Shown in pieces: positions 1 through 11,580 of a stretch of 64,000 bases of DNA. Both the position numbers and the translations under genes were made by a program. This DNA is from Cordilura impudica. Taxonomy: Eukaryota; Arthropoda; Insecta; Diptera; Scathophagidae. Location of the stretch: contig OY821520.1 in NCBI GenBank assembly GCA_963682025.1, positions 89,763,670-89,827,669 of the forward strand, written 5' to 3'. The notes below the pieces were generated by a model. It was not told the DNA's origin. It searched no databases and saw nothing but the letters and a program-made list of their open reading frames with translations. The stretch's first letter is position 1. Each line of letters starts with the position of its first letter.

Positions 1-1672
1 TTTCAACAGTCAGTTGTTAAGGCTCAGGAAAATCTTATTAAATTGAAAATTGTTCATAAAGATGAAGATGATGGTATTAATCTTAAAGAAGATATGCCGA
101 TTTTCGATTCAGTTGACACAAATGATGTTAAAAAATTTAGTTCGGAAGATGATTTCATTGGCTGAATGTCTTTCTAAGGAAATGCAGGAATTTGAAGGAC
201 TTAGGACGATGCATTCAACACATAAGAATAAAAACTCGCATAACACTACAGACATACCAGCATTATCTCCAATATCAAATAAAATAATCAATCTTGATCT
301 TAATAATGGTCAGTGTCCCTATTGCCCACGAAAACTCGGTGCATATAAAAAAATTCTTCGTCATATTAAAGTTTTGCACCCAAAAGAATTTGCCGTTCAT
401 AAAAGAGACAGAGAATTAATGAATGCCAAACGATTACAAGAACAAAAAAGTTAAAAATAAAACTGTAAATGATATAACTCAGTGTCCACACTGTGATTAC
501 AAGTTTAAAGCAGAAAGAAATATTTCTCGTCATATGAAAAAATTTCATCCTAAAGAATATGCCGAATATAAAAATCAATCAAAACCGAAAGTTGATATAT
601 ATTCATTACTGCATAACTTAGAAAATTGTGCTTCCGTGTCAAGTAATGATAAATGCAACGATACTTTTGAAGAAGCTTCATTACTGGACGCATTAGAAAA
701 TTGTGATTCCGAGTCAAAGAATGAAAAAAGCAATGATGATTTTGAGGAAACCACAGTTCAACAAAAAACTCATGAATACGATGCTTTTATTGCTAAATGG
801 AAAAAAGAAGTAGAATGAAATATGTCCAAAAAGTCTTTCTCGAATTTTCATTTATTATATGTGCATTTCAAACATGAACATCCAGGCGAATATTGCCACA
901 TAGTTTGTTGTGAAAATAAACTTTGGTCTCGCCCCGACATTGTTGAACACATAAAGCTTCATTTGAATCCAAGTACATTTAAATGTAGAATGTCGTACCA
1001 CTTATATTGGTCTCAATAAACATATTCAAAATGTACACTGCGAATGGTTAAAGGAATATCCATTTGAATGCAATGTATGTGAAAAGCGTTTCCATAAAAT
1101 AGATAAGTTATTGGTTCACGTCGCCATTCATAATACCGAAAGACATTATATTTGTAAAATTTGTGGTAAGGGATTTTCCACCGAACTTCTCCTTAAAAAA
1201 CATATACATAATATTCATAGAAAACGTCTTTGTGATCATTGTGGCAAATATTGTTCGGACAGTAGCGCTTTAAGACTACATCTCATTGAACATGCTGGTG
1301 GTACAATACCTCAATACCATTGTGTTATATGTAGCTCCAAGTTTAAATCTCGTGGAATGCTAACACGTCATAAAAACGTGTATCATAATGCTGGTTCTAC
1401 AGGTTATAGGTGTAATGCATGTAATAATACGTATCCCACTAAAAAGGGTTTCTACCATCATAATAGGGAACTGCATGATTATACAATTAAACTAGAACTT
1501 GATCCTAAATTTAAATGTAAAATTTGCAATAAACGGTTTATATATAAGCAACGATTTCAGGATCATTCATAGCTCTTTATCAGTGTCCCAATTGCCCGAC
1601 AAAATTCAAACAAAAAAAAATATTCGCCGCCATAATCAAAAATAACATTCAAAAGAATTTTCAAATTATAGT
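1..1672 (+). pseudogene. Decayed C2H2 zinc-finger protein gene, 5' end outside window
   Basis: Several reading frames must be joined to read this protein. Frame 1 is open from base 1 to a stop at 163-165. Frame 2 carries the finger CPYCPRKLGAYKKILRHIKVLH up to about 454. Frame 3 carries CPHCDYKFKAERNISRHMKKFH, has a TGA at 816-818 and stops at 1019. Frame 1 resumes near 985 with a run of fingers (CNVCEKRF, CKICGKGF, CDHCGKYC, CVICSSKF, CNACNNTY, CKICNKRF) to a stop at 1572. A further finger core, CPNCPTKF, follows out of frame near 1584-1610. C2H2 fingers of this spacing normally bind DNA. An acidic linker separates the early fingers. With at least three frameshifts and two stops it cannot make a full protein as it stands. 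No introns are visible, so it may be a retrocopy or an old duplicate; that origin is a guess. The pseudogene call is fairly safe unless the assembly has indel errors. Confidence 0.8.
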
Positions 1673-1694
1673 TAAAAAAATTTTAATATTCAAA

Positions 1695-2132
1695 TCGACA
1701 TAAATTGCTATAAGTTCCAAATTATCATATAGATCTCAGTCCAATTGGGTTTGTATGTGTCTATTACATCCATTAATCAGTAGTTCAAAAATAATCCCTA
1801 TAGGAAAATTCTTAGTCATGGGCCCCATATAGAGCTGCCATCCGATCTTCACTTAAATCTATCAAAAAACAAAAATATTGCACAGATTTTTCTCAAACTT
1901 GGTTTGTATATATTTTTCCAAAGTATAAGTGACTTTACTAAATATGGTCACATTTTTTGACCTAGTCCACATATAAATATAGTATCCGATATGAACTTTT
2001 TCATATCTGCAGCGAAAAAAATTAATAAAAATGCCACTCAAATTTGGTTTATGCCGAAGAGATAGGGTCTCTAAACCATGGTATAGGGTATCCTATAGTC
2101 GGGCTAGACCGACTATAATTTTTTTACTTGTT
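1695..2132 (+). repeat. Helentron/DINE-like repeat, copy A (5' truncated)
   Basis: This is the 3' half of the family described fully at 11581-12374. It keeps the landmark phrases GGGCCCCATATAGAGCTGCC, CTTCACTTAAATCTATC and AACTTTTTCATATCTGCAGC. It ends with a palindrome around GTCGGGCTAGACCGAC, a T run and ACTTG. The 5' half, with the (TCCG)n block, is missing. It directly follows the zinc-finger relic. Confidence 0.75.
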
Positions 2133-2339
2133 TTGAAATTACTTTGAATTTTTATTTAAAAAAAAACCTTTTGCTATTTTTTTGCAGCTTGAATTTTCGT
2201 TTCCACATTTTTTTTTAAAACCAATCCCCAAATTTAGTGTGAGTTATTTAACTTCTTTTCGATCAATAAATCTAGAAAGTCATCGAATTCTAGGTTTTTT
2301 CGGTCTTTTAATAATTTAAAAATCGAATATCCACACGTT

Positions 2340-5060
2340 TAGCTGTTATTCATGGCGTACCGGATAGCTATTCTTTGGCCGCTAGGTCCGTTCGCCAGGG
2401 ACCAAGGCACTGAATTAAATCATGTGGCAGAAAAGTCTAACATCGGGCTGTTCTGAAAACAGACGATCTCTCAAACACAGATTGTAAAATTTTTGGAACA
2501 AATGACAGAGGATTTCTCGTTGACCTATTACCCTTGTGAGATAAAATCAAAAAATTTTTAAACGAGCATGCAAGAGAATGTTTGTCAAAGTCCAAAATAT
2601 ATTCCTCATATGGATGCCGAACATAAAAGGAACAATAGTTTTAACAATGCGCTTAAGCCTATCAAAGATAATACCGATAATACCCTATAAAACCCGATAT
2701 AGCAAGTCCATATAACATCAGAACTGCATGTCCTATAAAGAGCGGTAGGAATATGTTAGAAGAATAACTCCTACGCAAGTTACTCCAAATTTTACAACAT
2801 AATGTATCAATATGCATTTCAAAACGAAGCTTACTGTAAAGCATAACACCCAAGTAATTGAGCTGGTTAACAATAACAATTTCATCGTCACCCAAAACAA
2901 TATTAAAACCAAGGAAATAACTATCCGTAGGCGCATACATGATAGCTTTAGATTTTGTGGAATTAACATGCAGTCATAAAATTATCAGCCGTTAATTGCA
3001 AGACGAGTCCTAAAGAGTAGTTATGGTTTTTTGCACGACTCTACTAAAAAGCGGAAATACATCATCAGCATATACAAAAGATTAATAAATCTGAGTATTA
3101 AGAAAGAGAATTAAGATTTAGAATGAACAAAGATCCCTGAGGGGCTCTAGAGTTGAGAGGAAGAAAAGTAGGTATAATATTATTAGCAACAACAAGCAAG
3201 AGAGTAGAAGTCTATATGCAGTTTTCGAAAAATTAAACTCATTATTAAGGTCGACAATTGTCCTCGTAATATTAATGGAATTAAAAGCTTTAATCAGATC
3301 ACAAGAAACAAGAACACTTAGTCATGTCGGTTGGGTTTAGAAGGAATGACATCGTACTATATCCATGCCGAAGGGCAAACTGCTGCTCATAAATATTAAA
3401 ACTAAAATCAAGAATTTGATTTTTTTAAATATGTTCTACAACCGAAGACTGAGCAGGAACTATTGAAGTAGGTGTGAAAACATCGGGTCCCTGAACCAAT
3501 GTAGTACAACACGTGCAGTCCTTCATGCCACAGGAAATATAGAAGTCGTAAAAATAACATTGACGAAATTTAAAATGAATCTAGAAACATTATGAAGACG
3601 CGTTTCAGAAACATAATTGAAATAGTATCAACACTAGGGTGGCCCTTCGTTGTATGGAGGAAAAAAAAAGTGTTCAAACTGTCGGTCTCACAATTTATAT
3701 TCGCGAGCAATAAGCAGATAATTGCACCAAAGACAATGGATTATTTTGATCCCAGGAGCACTGAATGGTTAAATGAATAAAAATTAACCGAAGTATTTTC
3801 CATAAATTCTAAAGAGTGGTATCAACGGGTTTAATAGAAAAACTCGTTTTAGGTAATTTTTATTTAAAAATATCTTAAAATCCAAAGCTGGCCTTGGCAA
3901 ATAATGGGTTAGCGTTCTCTGATTTATCCCAAATTTTTGGAGCGAAACTTCTACACATTTGATTATTATATTTTAAGTGTCGCATCTAAAAATTGGACAG
4001 CACTTAAAAAATATTTGAATTTTTTGAATAAATTGTCTTTTATTAGCTTGGGGTCATATGTGACCCCAATTCCAAAAGGGTTAATGGAGTCATATTATTT
4101 TTTTCCGAAACCCTAGGCTATTAAGATAAAACATAACATTTAAAAGTAGAAAAGTGATGAATTTTTGATACAAAGTATTTATAAAGAGTACATTTACAGA
4201 ATATTTCACAAAAATCCAATTTTTCTCGAAATCCGCAAAAATAAAATCCTTGTTAAAAAAATTCTGGCAGAGGGATTTACTTAAAAATTCACACATTTAA
4301 TCTGTAGCATGTACCTAATAAAATCGTAAAGTGATAGATTCATTTTTTTTAATTTTGTTTAGGAAAGTTTTTTCAAACTTAAAAAGGAGTTTTAAAAATT
4401 TTATCAAAAAAATTTCCAATTTTCGGTCTCAATGCGCAATAGGTTAACAAAGTGGTAATAAAACAATACTTCATATCTGAGTACTTATAAGTATAGAGAC
4501 CAAAAAAGAATGATGGATTTAATAAATTTGTCAAAGTTGAAAAAAATGCCATCAATTTTCATGACCTAGTTTATTTTTGGCACAAAAGTGGTCTGGGGCA
4601 TTTGCTATTTCATGGCGAGGTTTTATTCGATTTTGAAGTTTTATAACCTTTTGAAAGGATAATTTAATACTGATCCCGAATTATGTAACAGCTTGTCGGA
4701 AGAATTAAACTATAGAACGAAATTTTCGTAAAATCTGAAAAAAGTCTTATTTTCCCCATATAAACACACTTAAAATTTTCAGTCGCTTTGCGCCACGACT
4801 AAACGTTTTCTGATTGGCTCAAAACTTTGTATTTCTCAGTTTTTTTGCTATTCGCATATTTCTAGGTGGTGAGACCGACAGTTTGAAAACTTTTTTTTAT
4901 TAAGGGCCACGCTAATCAACACCAATCGATAGAGATTTAATATTCTTCAGGGCTTCAAATAATTCCAGCTCGTTGAAACGTTGAAAGGACAGAGAATTTG
5001 CAGGATCATTCAAATTATCAAAACTAAAACTAATATGTCGTCACCACAACTCCCACTTAC
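2340..5060 (-). pseudogene. LINE (non-LTR retrotransposon) reverse transcriptase relic, split by a MITE
   Basis: On the minus strand, frames broken by stops and shifts recover a LINE reverse transcriptase in order. The N-terminal part (about 5060-4915) reads FNELELFEALKNIKSLSIGV. After the MITE it continues DTISIMFLK and then TTSIFPV near 3635-3530. DLIKAFNSI lies near 3290, APQGSLFILNLNS near 3140, YADD near 3070, and a thumb-like stretch NYLGVMLYSKLRFEMHID around 2860-2800. These match RT motifs of the Jockey/CR1/I-type clades; which clade I cannot tell. Removing the element at 3635-4914 with one 8-bp duplication restores the reading ...SIGVDTISIMFLK.... No endonuclease domain was recognised. 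Dead element. Confidence 0.75.
3635..4914. mobile_element. hAT-type MITE/foldback, copy 1 (8-bp TSD ATCAACAC)
   Basis: Ends are TAGGGTGGCCCTT at the left and its near-complement AAGGGCCACGCTA at the right. Perfect 8-bp flanking duplications ATCAACAC lie at 3627-3634 and 4915-4922. An 8-bp duplication with TAGGG-type termini is typical of hAT elements. The inner right arm matches the copy at 31811-32902, including CTCGAAATCCGCAAAA and the GTAACAGCTTGTCGGAA block. Most of the left arm between about 3695 and 4080 is replaced by unrelated sequence. No transposase was seen, so it is non-autonomous. Confidence 0.85.
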
Positions 5061-5272
5061 AGAATTTGCATTTAATGTTTCAACGTTAAAATTTTTTATA
5101 TTTAGCATCAAAAAAGTAATTTTAGTACATGTTTTTTTTTAGTACTTTTTCGTAAAAGTAGTTCTTAATATATTTTGATGTATTCTTAAAAATCTAATTT
5201 TCGTACATTAGTGAAATAAATGTTTAAGTCTTCTGTACGAGGACTTGATACGTTGGTACTGCAGGGAAGTAT

Positions 5273-5303
5273 TTTTATACCCTATACCACTATGTGGTCA
5301 GGC
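5273..5303 (+). repeat. 5' tip of the Helentron/DINE-like repeat
   Basis: The phrase TATACCCTATACCACTATG is identical to the 5' end of full copies, but homology stops almost at once. It is either a truncated insertion or a remnant cut by the neighbouring inverted repeat. Confidence 0.6.
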
Positions 5304-5335
5304 ATCAAACACACAATTTTTGGTTCTAAAGCAGC

Positions 5336-5992
5336 CAACACATGTTTTCACTTTCATATTAATTATGTGTTTCTCAATTTTGTATGGTGCCGAACACAAT
5401 CATGACTGTGTTTCGTTTTAATATCTCGTTATGTACACGAACATTTTTCTATCCTTTTACTATGTAGATTCGAGTGTAGCTTTATTTTAAGCGCGTCTTC
5501 TTGCATGTGTACTATTTAAAAAAATAGAACATGTTCTTGAACGCGTACATCTAAAAATTAATTAAAAAATTATCCACTCGCGACCGAAAAAAAAGTCGTA
5601 AACAAAATATAAAATTCCTTTGTTTTCTATTTTATAACTATTTTTTTTTTTTTTTTATAAATGCTAATGAATTATTTTAGATTTTTTTAAACAAATTTGG
5701 TTGTTTCAGGCTTTTCCGATCGCGAGTGGATAATGTTTTAATTTTTAGATGTACACGTTCAAGAACATATTTTGTTTTTCTAGCAGTACACGTGCGAGAA
5801 GACGAGCTTAAAATAAGGCTACATTCGAATATGTGTGGTTTATGTGTGTTCGAGAAAAAAAAAGTGATAGAAAAATGTTCGTGTAGATAACGAAATATGA
5901 AAACGACACACAATCATGATTGTGTTCGGCACCGTGCAAAATTTAGAAACACACATAATTGATATGAAAATAAAAATATGTGTTTGTTGGTC
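5336..5992. repeat. Long imperfect inverted repeat (arms about 260-275 bp)
   Basis: The left arm (about 5336-5595) starts CCAACACATG and contains GTGCCGAACACAATCATGA, GTACACGAACATTTTTCTAT and a block CACTCGCGACC. The right arm (about 5718-5992) carries the reverse complements of these in reverse order and ends GTGTTTGTTGG. The arms look roughly 85-90% alike by eye, with small indels, around a T-rich loop of about 120 bp. No coding capacity was recognised. It is probably a foldback-type MITE. A transcript across it would fold into a long hairpin. Confidence 0.8.
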
Positions 5993-6013
5993 TTATCTAT
6001 GTTTGTTTAGACA

Positions 6014-7360
6014 TACTGTGGGGTGCAAAAATGAGCCAATGTCTTAAACAAAGTACGTAACACAATTTTTTTATAGTTTTTTTAAATTATTTCTAACTTT
6101 TTGCTAAATTAGGAATATGCATCTACAGAAAATATAAAACAATAACAAGAACATTTATTCATAATCTTAGTTTATAAAAAACAAAACATTTTCTAATTCA
6201 GACCATTGGCACATTTTTGCTCCAAGGTTTCCCTCATTTAAATTTAATAACTAATCCAGTATCCTTTTGCTTTCTTTAACTGATTCATCCTATTTGGCAT
6301 AGATTGATAAAGTTTAGCCACATAATCTACAGGAATTTTGTCCCATTCAGCCTGAACCCTCTTCCACAGCTCATTAATACTCATCATATTTTGCCAGCCG
6401 GCGCTTTAAATAAGCCCACAGGTTTTCTATCGGGTTCAGATCTGACTCTGCGGTGGCCACTCCATGACTTCAAACACCTGAGAAGTAAGCCATTCCTTGA
6501 TAATTTTTGCAGAATGTTTCGGGTCGTTGTCATATTTGAAGATTACATTCTCTGGTCTATCTGGCATTTTCGCTATGGCTAAAGGCAAATTGTCTTGCAA
6601 AATGCGAATATGGTCTTCCTTTCACATTATGCCTTTAATGCGTATAAGTGAACCCACACCATGTCCATACCGTAAGAGAACCGCCTCCGTGCCTAATGGT
6701 TTGAGATACATGAGCAGGTTTTGGTGTAGTTGATGGCTTGGCCCAATACCAAGCCTTCTCATCCGATTGATATCTATTTGTTTTGGTCTCATCTGACCAT
6801 ATGACCTACAAGATAAACAGAAAAGGTCATATATGTTAAAAAAAAGATGTTAAAACAAATACTCACGGCGTGCCAATCTGGTATTGTATACGACTTGTAT
6901 TTTTCATAAAAAGACTTTCGCGATTTCACGATTTTGAGAGATAATTTTGGCTTTTTCTTCTTTATAGAAGCTTTGTATCCCATGCTTTTAAAAGCCGTCT
7001 GAATAGTCCATCTGCTAACATCGACAGAACAAGCAGAAACTGCTTCTTTCGTGCTATTTACTTGGCCTGAAATGAATAAACGTCCAAGGGCTCTGGCTTC
7101 AGCGTCAGTAATTTTTTACGTCCTTCCAAATTTCTTTGAAAACTTTGATCTAGATTAGAGTTTTTGTATTTAGCCATTATCATAGCCACTGAACGCTGCC
7201 CATTTTATAAAAATTTGCGATGTTTCGAATTGAATCGCCATTTTTAGCCTTTTCAAGAACTGCGTTTTTAAAAAGTCTTGTTGTCGTAAAACAAACAGAA
7301 AAATAGGAGATCGTTCACAAAAATTTTACTTCCATTGGCTCACTTTTGCACCACAGTGTA
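6014..7360 (-). mobile_element. Tc1-type transposon
   Basis: The two ends are inverted: CTGTGGGGTGCAAAAATGAG at the left and, reversed, CACTGTGGTGCAAAAGTGAG at the right, both followed by CCAATG. TA lies at both edges (6014-6015 and 7359-7360), as expected for the TA target of Tc1/mariner elements. The body holds a decayed minus-strand transposase. The length of about 1.35 kb is normal for the family. Confidence 0.85.
6244..7250 (-). pseudogene. Tc1-like DD34E transposase, decayed, with a probable intron
   Basis: Read on the minus strand with frameshifts, the protein contains an N-terminal helix-turn-helix stretch (GDSIRNIANFYKMG, then LGRLFISGQVNSTKEAVSAC). GYKASIKKKKPKLSLKIVKS and YEKYKSYTIPDWHA follow. 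The catalytic motifs are WSDETK near 6795, DNDPKHSAK near 6520 and LNPIENLWAYLKRR near 6430-6390, with a C-terminus ending KKAKGYWISY at 6244. D, D and E are all recognisable as the Tc1 DD34E triad. Stops and shifts break the frame before, between and after these motifs. Between DWHA and VIWSDETK lies a GTGAGT...TTGTAG interval of 61 bp (6806-6866) that looks like a real intron. The transposase is inactive. Confidence 0.8.
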
Positions 7361-7402
7361 TGTACCTGTTTTTTATTCAGTGTGTGTTTTTTTTTTTCTA
7401 AA

Positions 7403-8028
7403 ATCTGCTTTGTGCTGATACTCGTAGCTGCCAAAAATACTCATTTTCTGAGTCGATTTAGCGATGTCCGTCCATTCATCCGTGCGTTTGTGTGTCCATG
7501 TAGACCCTGTAATCAAACAAGAGATCGCAAATGTGAACATATTTTAATGAAATTTGGTACGTAAGCTTCTATCGGGCATAGAACAAATGCTATTAAAATT
7601 GGTGAAAATCGGTTCATGTTCAGACCTTGTCCTTAAATGGCACCTATAAGATCAGCTTTAATTTCTAAAATATCAAAACTATCATATAAATGTCGCTCAA
7701 ATTCGGTTTGTATATGTGTATTACATCCATTTGTCAGCAGTCCAAAAATAAACTCTATAGGAAAATTCTTAGTCATAGACGCGATATGAAACTAATTCCC
7801 GATCTTCACTTAAATCTTTAAAAAAAAAATATTGCACAGATTTTTCTCAAATTTGGATTATATGTTTTAACATAAAAATAAGTGACCTTGCCAAATATGG
7901 TCAGGTCATCCGAAGGCAAAAAAACTTGCCACTCAAACTTGGTTTATATTTATTTTCTATATCTAAATAGTAGACCAAGGAGATAAGGTCTTTAAACGCA
8001 TGCTATAGGGTATCATATAGTCTGTCTT
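7403..8028 (+). repeat. Helentron/DINE-like repeat, copy B (diverged)
   Basis: It starts in the phrase CTTTGTGCTGATACTCGTAG and keeps GAGTCGATTTAGCGATGTCC, a short GTCC-type block, CCATGTAGACCCTGTAATC and later CTTCACTTAAATCT. It ends near GGGTATCATATAGTC. It lies directly downstream of the Tc1 element and lacks the 12-bp start of full copies. Confidence 0.7.
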
Positions 8029-9595
8029 ATTTTCTAGTAGCATTGTCCTAATATTTTTCGATTATGTTAGGAAAATATTTGTACAAAATAATCCTTTCTT
8101 TAAGAAAGTAATTCCTGAAAAAAAATTAAAATTGTATAAAAAATATATGAGGGCTTTTAGAATTTTTAGCAAATCCCTCCAGATTATGCCACTCTGCTAG
8201 CATTCTTTGTAGGAATATACACAATTCCATTTCTAATGTGCATATATTGGTAAATGGCATAAGTTTCCAGCACAAAAGTGCTAAATGCAACTGGTCTGCA
8301 TTTCTTTACAGTTAAATGCAACTAATTTTCAATTTATTATTGGTTGTTTGGTTTCCCCATCTCTCTCTCTACCACTCGCGTATTTTCATCGCTGTACTGC
8401 CCCTAACAATCCAGGTAAATTTTTAATATGCCCAGTCTTTGGTGTATTACTTTACGGTCTGGTTTTTGGAGCAAATATACGATAGAAGCAACAAAAAAAA
8501 ACAAACAAAAAAAAAACAACTTGAACAATCATGCAGTTTTCATATGAAATATGATGCACTTCAACATGAGAGATACCATAACATAAATTGTAAAGTTTTG
8601 TGTTTTTTCTTCTTGTAGTAGTAGTGGTAGAAAAAGCAGTAGTAGTAGTAGTAATATTAGTCGTTGTTATAACACTAACACGTTTTCCAAGGAAAACAAA
8701 TTATAAAAGTTTGTTAGCAACAGAATAAAAACAACAACAACAAAAACCCTTTTAAGGTATAAAGTAAGCGTGAATCAGCTTTCCTTCTTGTATTCCAACT
8801 CTAATTCTAATAAAATAATGGGAGAGCAAAAAAAAAAAAAAAACAAAACAAAAAGTTTTATACATTTTCTACCCCGAAAGTATTGGATTTCTTTTGAGCT
8901 CAAATGAATGCTTTAATTTAAGGTGATTATTGTTGAGTATTTTCTTTTTTAGTTATACATTTCTTTTAGACGAACAAATCCTCAAACCCAAAATCCCAAT
9001 TCTTCTGCGTCATGTGTTATGGCAAATAGAGTAGTGGCATTAATAAAGTTTTAGACTTGTAAGTTTTTTTTTTTCGTTTCGGTTTTCTCGTCCTTCATTA
9101 GTTCTTTATTTTAGCTTGAACTAAAAAAACACATTATTACATTGTTCATTTGTTCGCTGGCTGGCTGTTTTAAGTATGTTTGTTGTTCACAGTTATAAGG
9201 ATAAAGTTTCTGTTCTTTTAATTTGTTTAGTTTTAACTGCTAGTTGTTGTACTTATTGCAGCTTTTTACCTAATTACAAAAAGGTTTTTGATTAATGTCT
9301 ATAATTTCATGGCACTAATTCAATAATTTTTATGTGATTTAAGTGTACAAAATACATACATAATGCTTATGCGATTATTTATGAAGCAAATAATAATGAA
9401 ACAAATTTCTTCCAGAGTATAATAAACCTTAATTTTTTTTTTTTTTTTTGTTGGAAACTTAAGAATCTTTGCTAGCCACTTGTTATTAAGTCCGAATACT
9501 AAAACGAGTTTAAGTTTGAAACAAAATTAAGTAATTGTTCTTAAAAATTACTTATTTTTTTGAAGGAAGCCACATGCAAAAAAAAATAAAAAAAG
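8029..9595. other. AT-rich non-coding stretch with short microsatellites
   Basis: No gene or element was recognised. There are short runs of GTA/AGT triplets at about 8612-8665, an ACA-repeat at about 8732-8748, and several homopolymer A and T runs. This is probably plain intron sequence. Confidence 0.6.
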
Positions 9596-10285
9596 CAAGT
9601 AAGAATATTATAGTCGATCTAGCAAGTACCCTATTTCGAAAACCTATACTGAGTTCGATTCAGTAGATTCAAAAATATAGGACGTCAGAAAAAAGTCAAA
9701 TACAAAATTTTCAATTATTAATGTTGGAGGAAGCAAAAAATAAGCAAAGAAAGTAAGAATATTATAGTCGATCTAGAGAACACCCTATAATATGCGCTCC
9801 GAGTGAGAGCCTTCATCCACCTTTTCTAGTGCCTTTAGTGCTGTTGTTATCAATTTGTGGCCTGAAGATAAAAAAATGTTTATAATTAATAATATTTTTA
9901 TATGGGGCCTGGTTAAAAAAACGAACCGATAATAATAATTGAAGTCATTTAATCTTCTCAAAACTATAAATAAACCAAATTGTAAACAAATTTATGCAAA
10001 ATTTTTGTTTTTTGATAGAAAGTTAGATTTAAATAAAAATATGGAATCAGCTTTATATTGGGGCGACTACTGGTTAGAAGGTATAATAGGCGGCACACAT
10101 ATGTCAAATCTTGCGACATTTAAGTCTGTCTTATAGGTGTTATGTGTATGTGAGGTAGGTCTGAAAGTATGCCATTTGCAGCAAAATATTACAATATGTG
10201 CGATCTAGGGTTTGATTGATAGGTTTATAATGGACACACAGATAGATGGACAGTCAGATAGACGGACAGACGGACATAGCTATAT
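9596..10285 (-). repeat. Helentron/DINE-like repeat, copy C (diverged, with duplicated 3' end)
   Basis: It is inverted relative to the other copies. The 3'-end phrase AAGTAAGAATATTATAGTCG occurs twice, at about 9599 and 9751, some 150 bp apart. The body follows, with TTTTTTGATAGAAAGTTAGA, ACACACAGATAGATGGACAG and GACGGACAGACGGACAT. Divergence from the consensus is high, suggesting an old copy. Confidence 0.6.
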
Positions 10286-10410
10286 CGATGGGCATACCAA
10301 AAGTTTTTTTTTTTCGAACTTTAAACTTAAACACAACAATGAAATATATTTTTAATATCAACTACACTGCCTTTATTCGATAGACAATAATGAAACTAAT
10401 TAGTATAAAT

Positions 10411-10640
10411 CAGGATTGGGCGCGTAAATGTAAAATGTAATATGTAGATGTAAATTTTTTACAGTTTACGCGTAAAAAAACGTAGAAGTAAATATTTTTT
10501 TGAAAGTATAAATGTAAAATTTTACATTTACTGTAAAAGTGTAAAATTTTACGTTTTACTGTAAAATTTTACAGCTGAACGTAATATTTTACAGTAAAAC
10601 GTAAAACTTTACGATTTACTGCAAAATTTTAAATCTAAAC
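10411..10640. promoter_or_regulatory. Left subterminal array of GTAAAATTTTAC-like palindromes
   Basis: Repeated units such as TGTAAAATTTTACA, CGTAAAACTTTACG and GTAAATGTAAAATG fill the first 200 bp of the hAT element. hAT transposases commonly bind clustered subterminal motifs, so these are candidate binding sites. That role is inferred. Confidence 0.6.
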
Positions 10641-11580
10641 AAAATTATCTTAATGGAAAGAAACAGTCTTTTTTTTTAATAATAATATTAATAAGCATGT
10701 TTCTGTCGACCAGTGAGATACTTGCTAAGTTCAGTAGCTTACAAAAATGGCATAGCAGGTTTTCTGCTTGCTTAAATTTCTAATATTTGAATTTAAGCAA
10801 ACTGACAAATAAAAAACAGAAACGTTTCAAATTGTAAAGCTCTCCATTCATAAGTTTCATTATTCTCATTGAATATATGTTCCTTTAAAAGCTATTTTGA
10901 AACTTCAAACAACACTTTTTTTCTTGACAGAAATAAAAAATTTTAAGTTTTTGAGCGGCAACACTATGTTTTTAAGCAGCAAAATTTTAAGCTGTATACT
11001 TAGCATATAGAATAAATGTCTAAGCTATTATAGATATAGCTAATTTCCCATACAAAATTTTATAAGCAGGAAATAAGCAAGTACGAACGGTCGATAATTT
11101 ATTTATTTGAAAATATGTCATAAAAATAATGGATTTATTCATCGGGGGTAAACGATGAGTTAACTTTTGTGTTACAATATATGTGCAAAAGCTTTTTCCA
11201 TCGGTCAAATGTTAATCTATTTCTCACATGTGAGTGGATATAGCCCCAGTTTGAAAATACGCGTTCTAATTGTGCCGATGTTGCTGGAATATTAACCAAC
11301 TTGGTGGCCAATTCAGCTATTTTTGGATATTTGAGAGAACAGATTCTCCAAAATAAAGCAGCATTTTCATTTAAATCTTTGTGACAGCAAACTCTAAAAT
11401 GGTCCTTACGATTTAAAAATAAATCCAGTTCAGCCAACCCTTGCCCGTCCAAATTCTGCATTAAAAAGTTGTTGCCGTATCCTTCTGGTCGGAATTCAAC
11501 TTGCTTTGGTCGTAATAAGGACTTAAATAAAATGCAGTTATGGCACATTTATTCAGTGCTTGATTTGTTCTATGTGTAAT

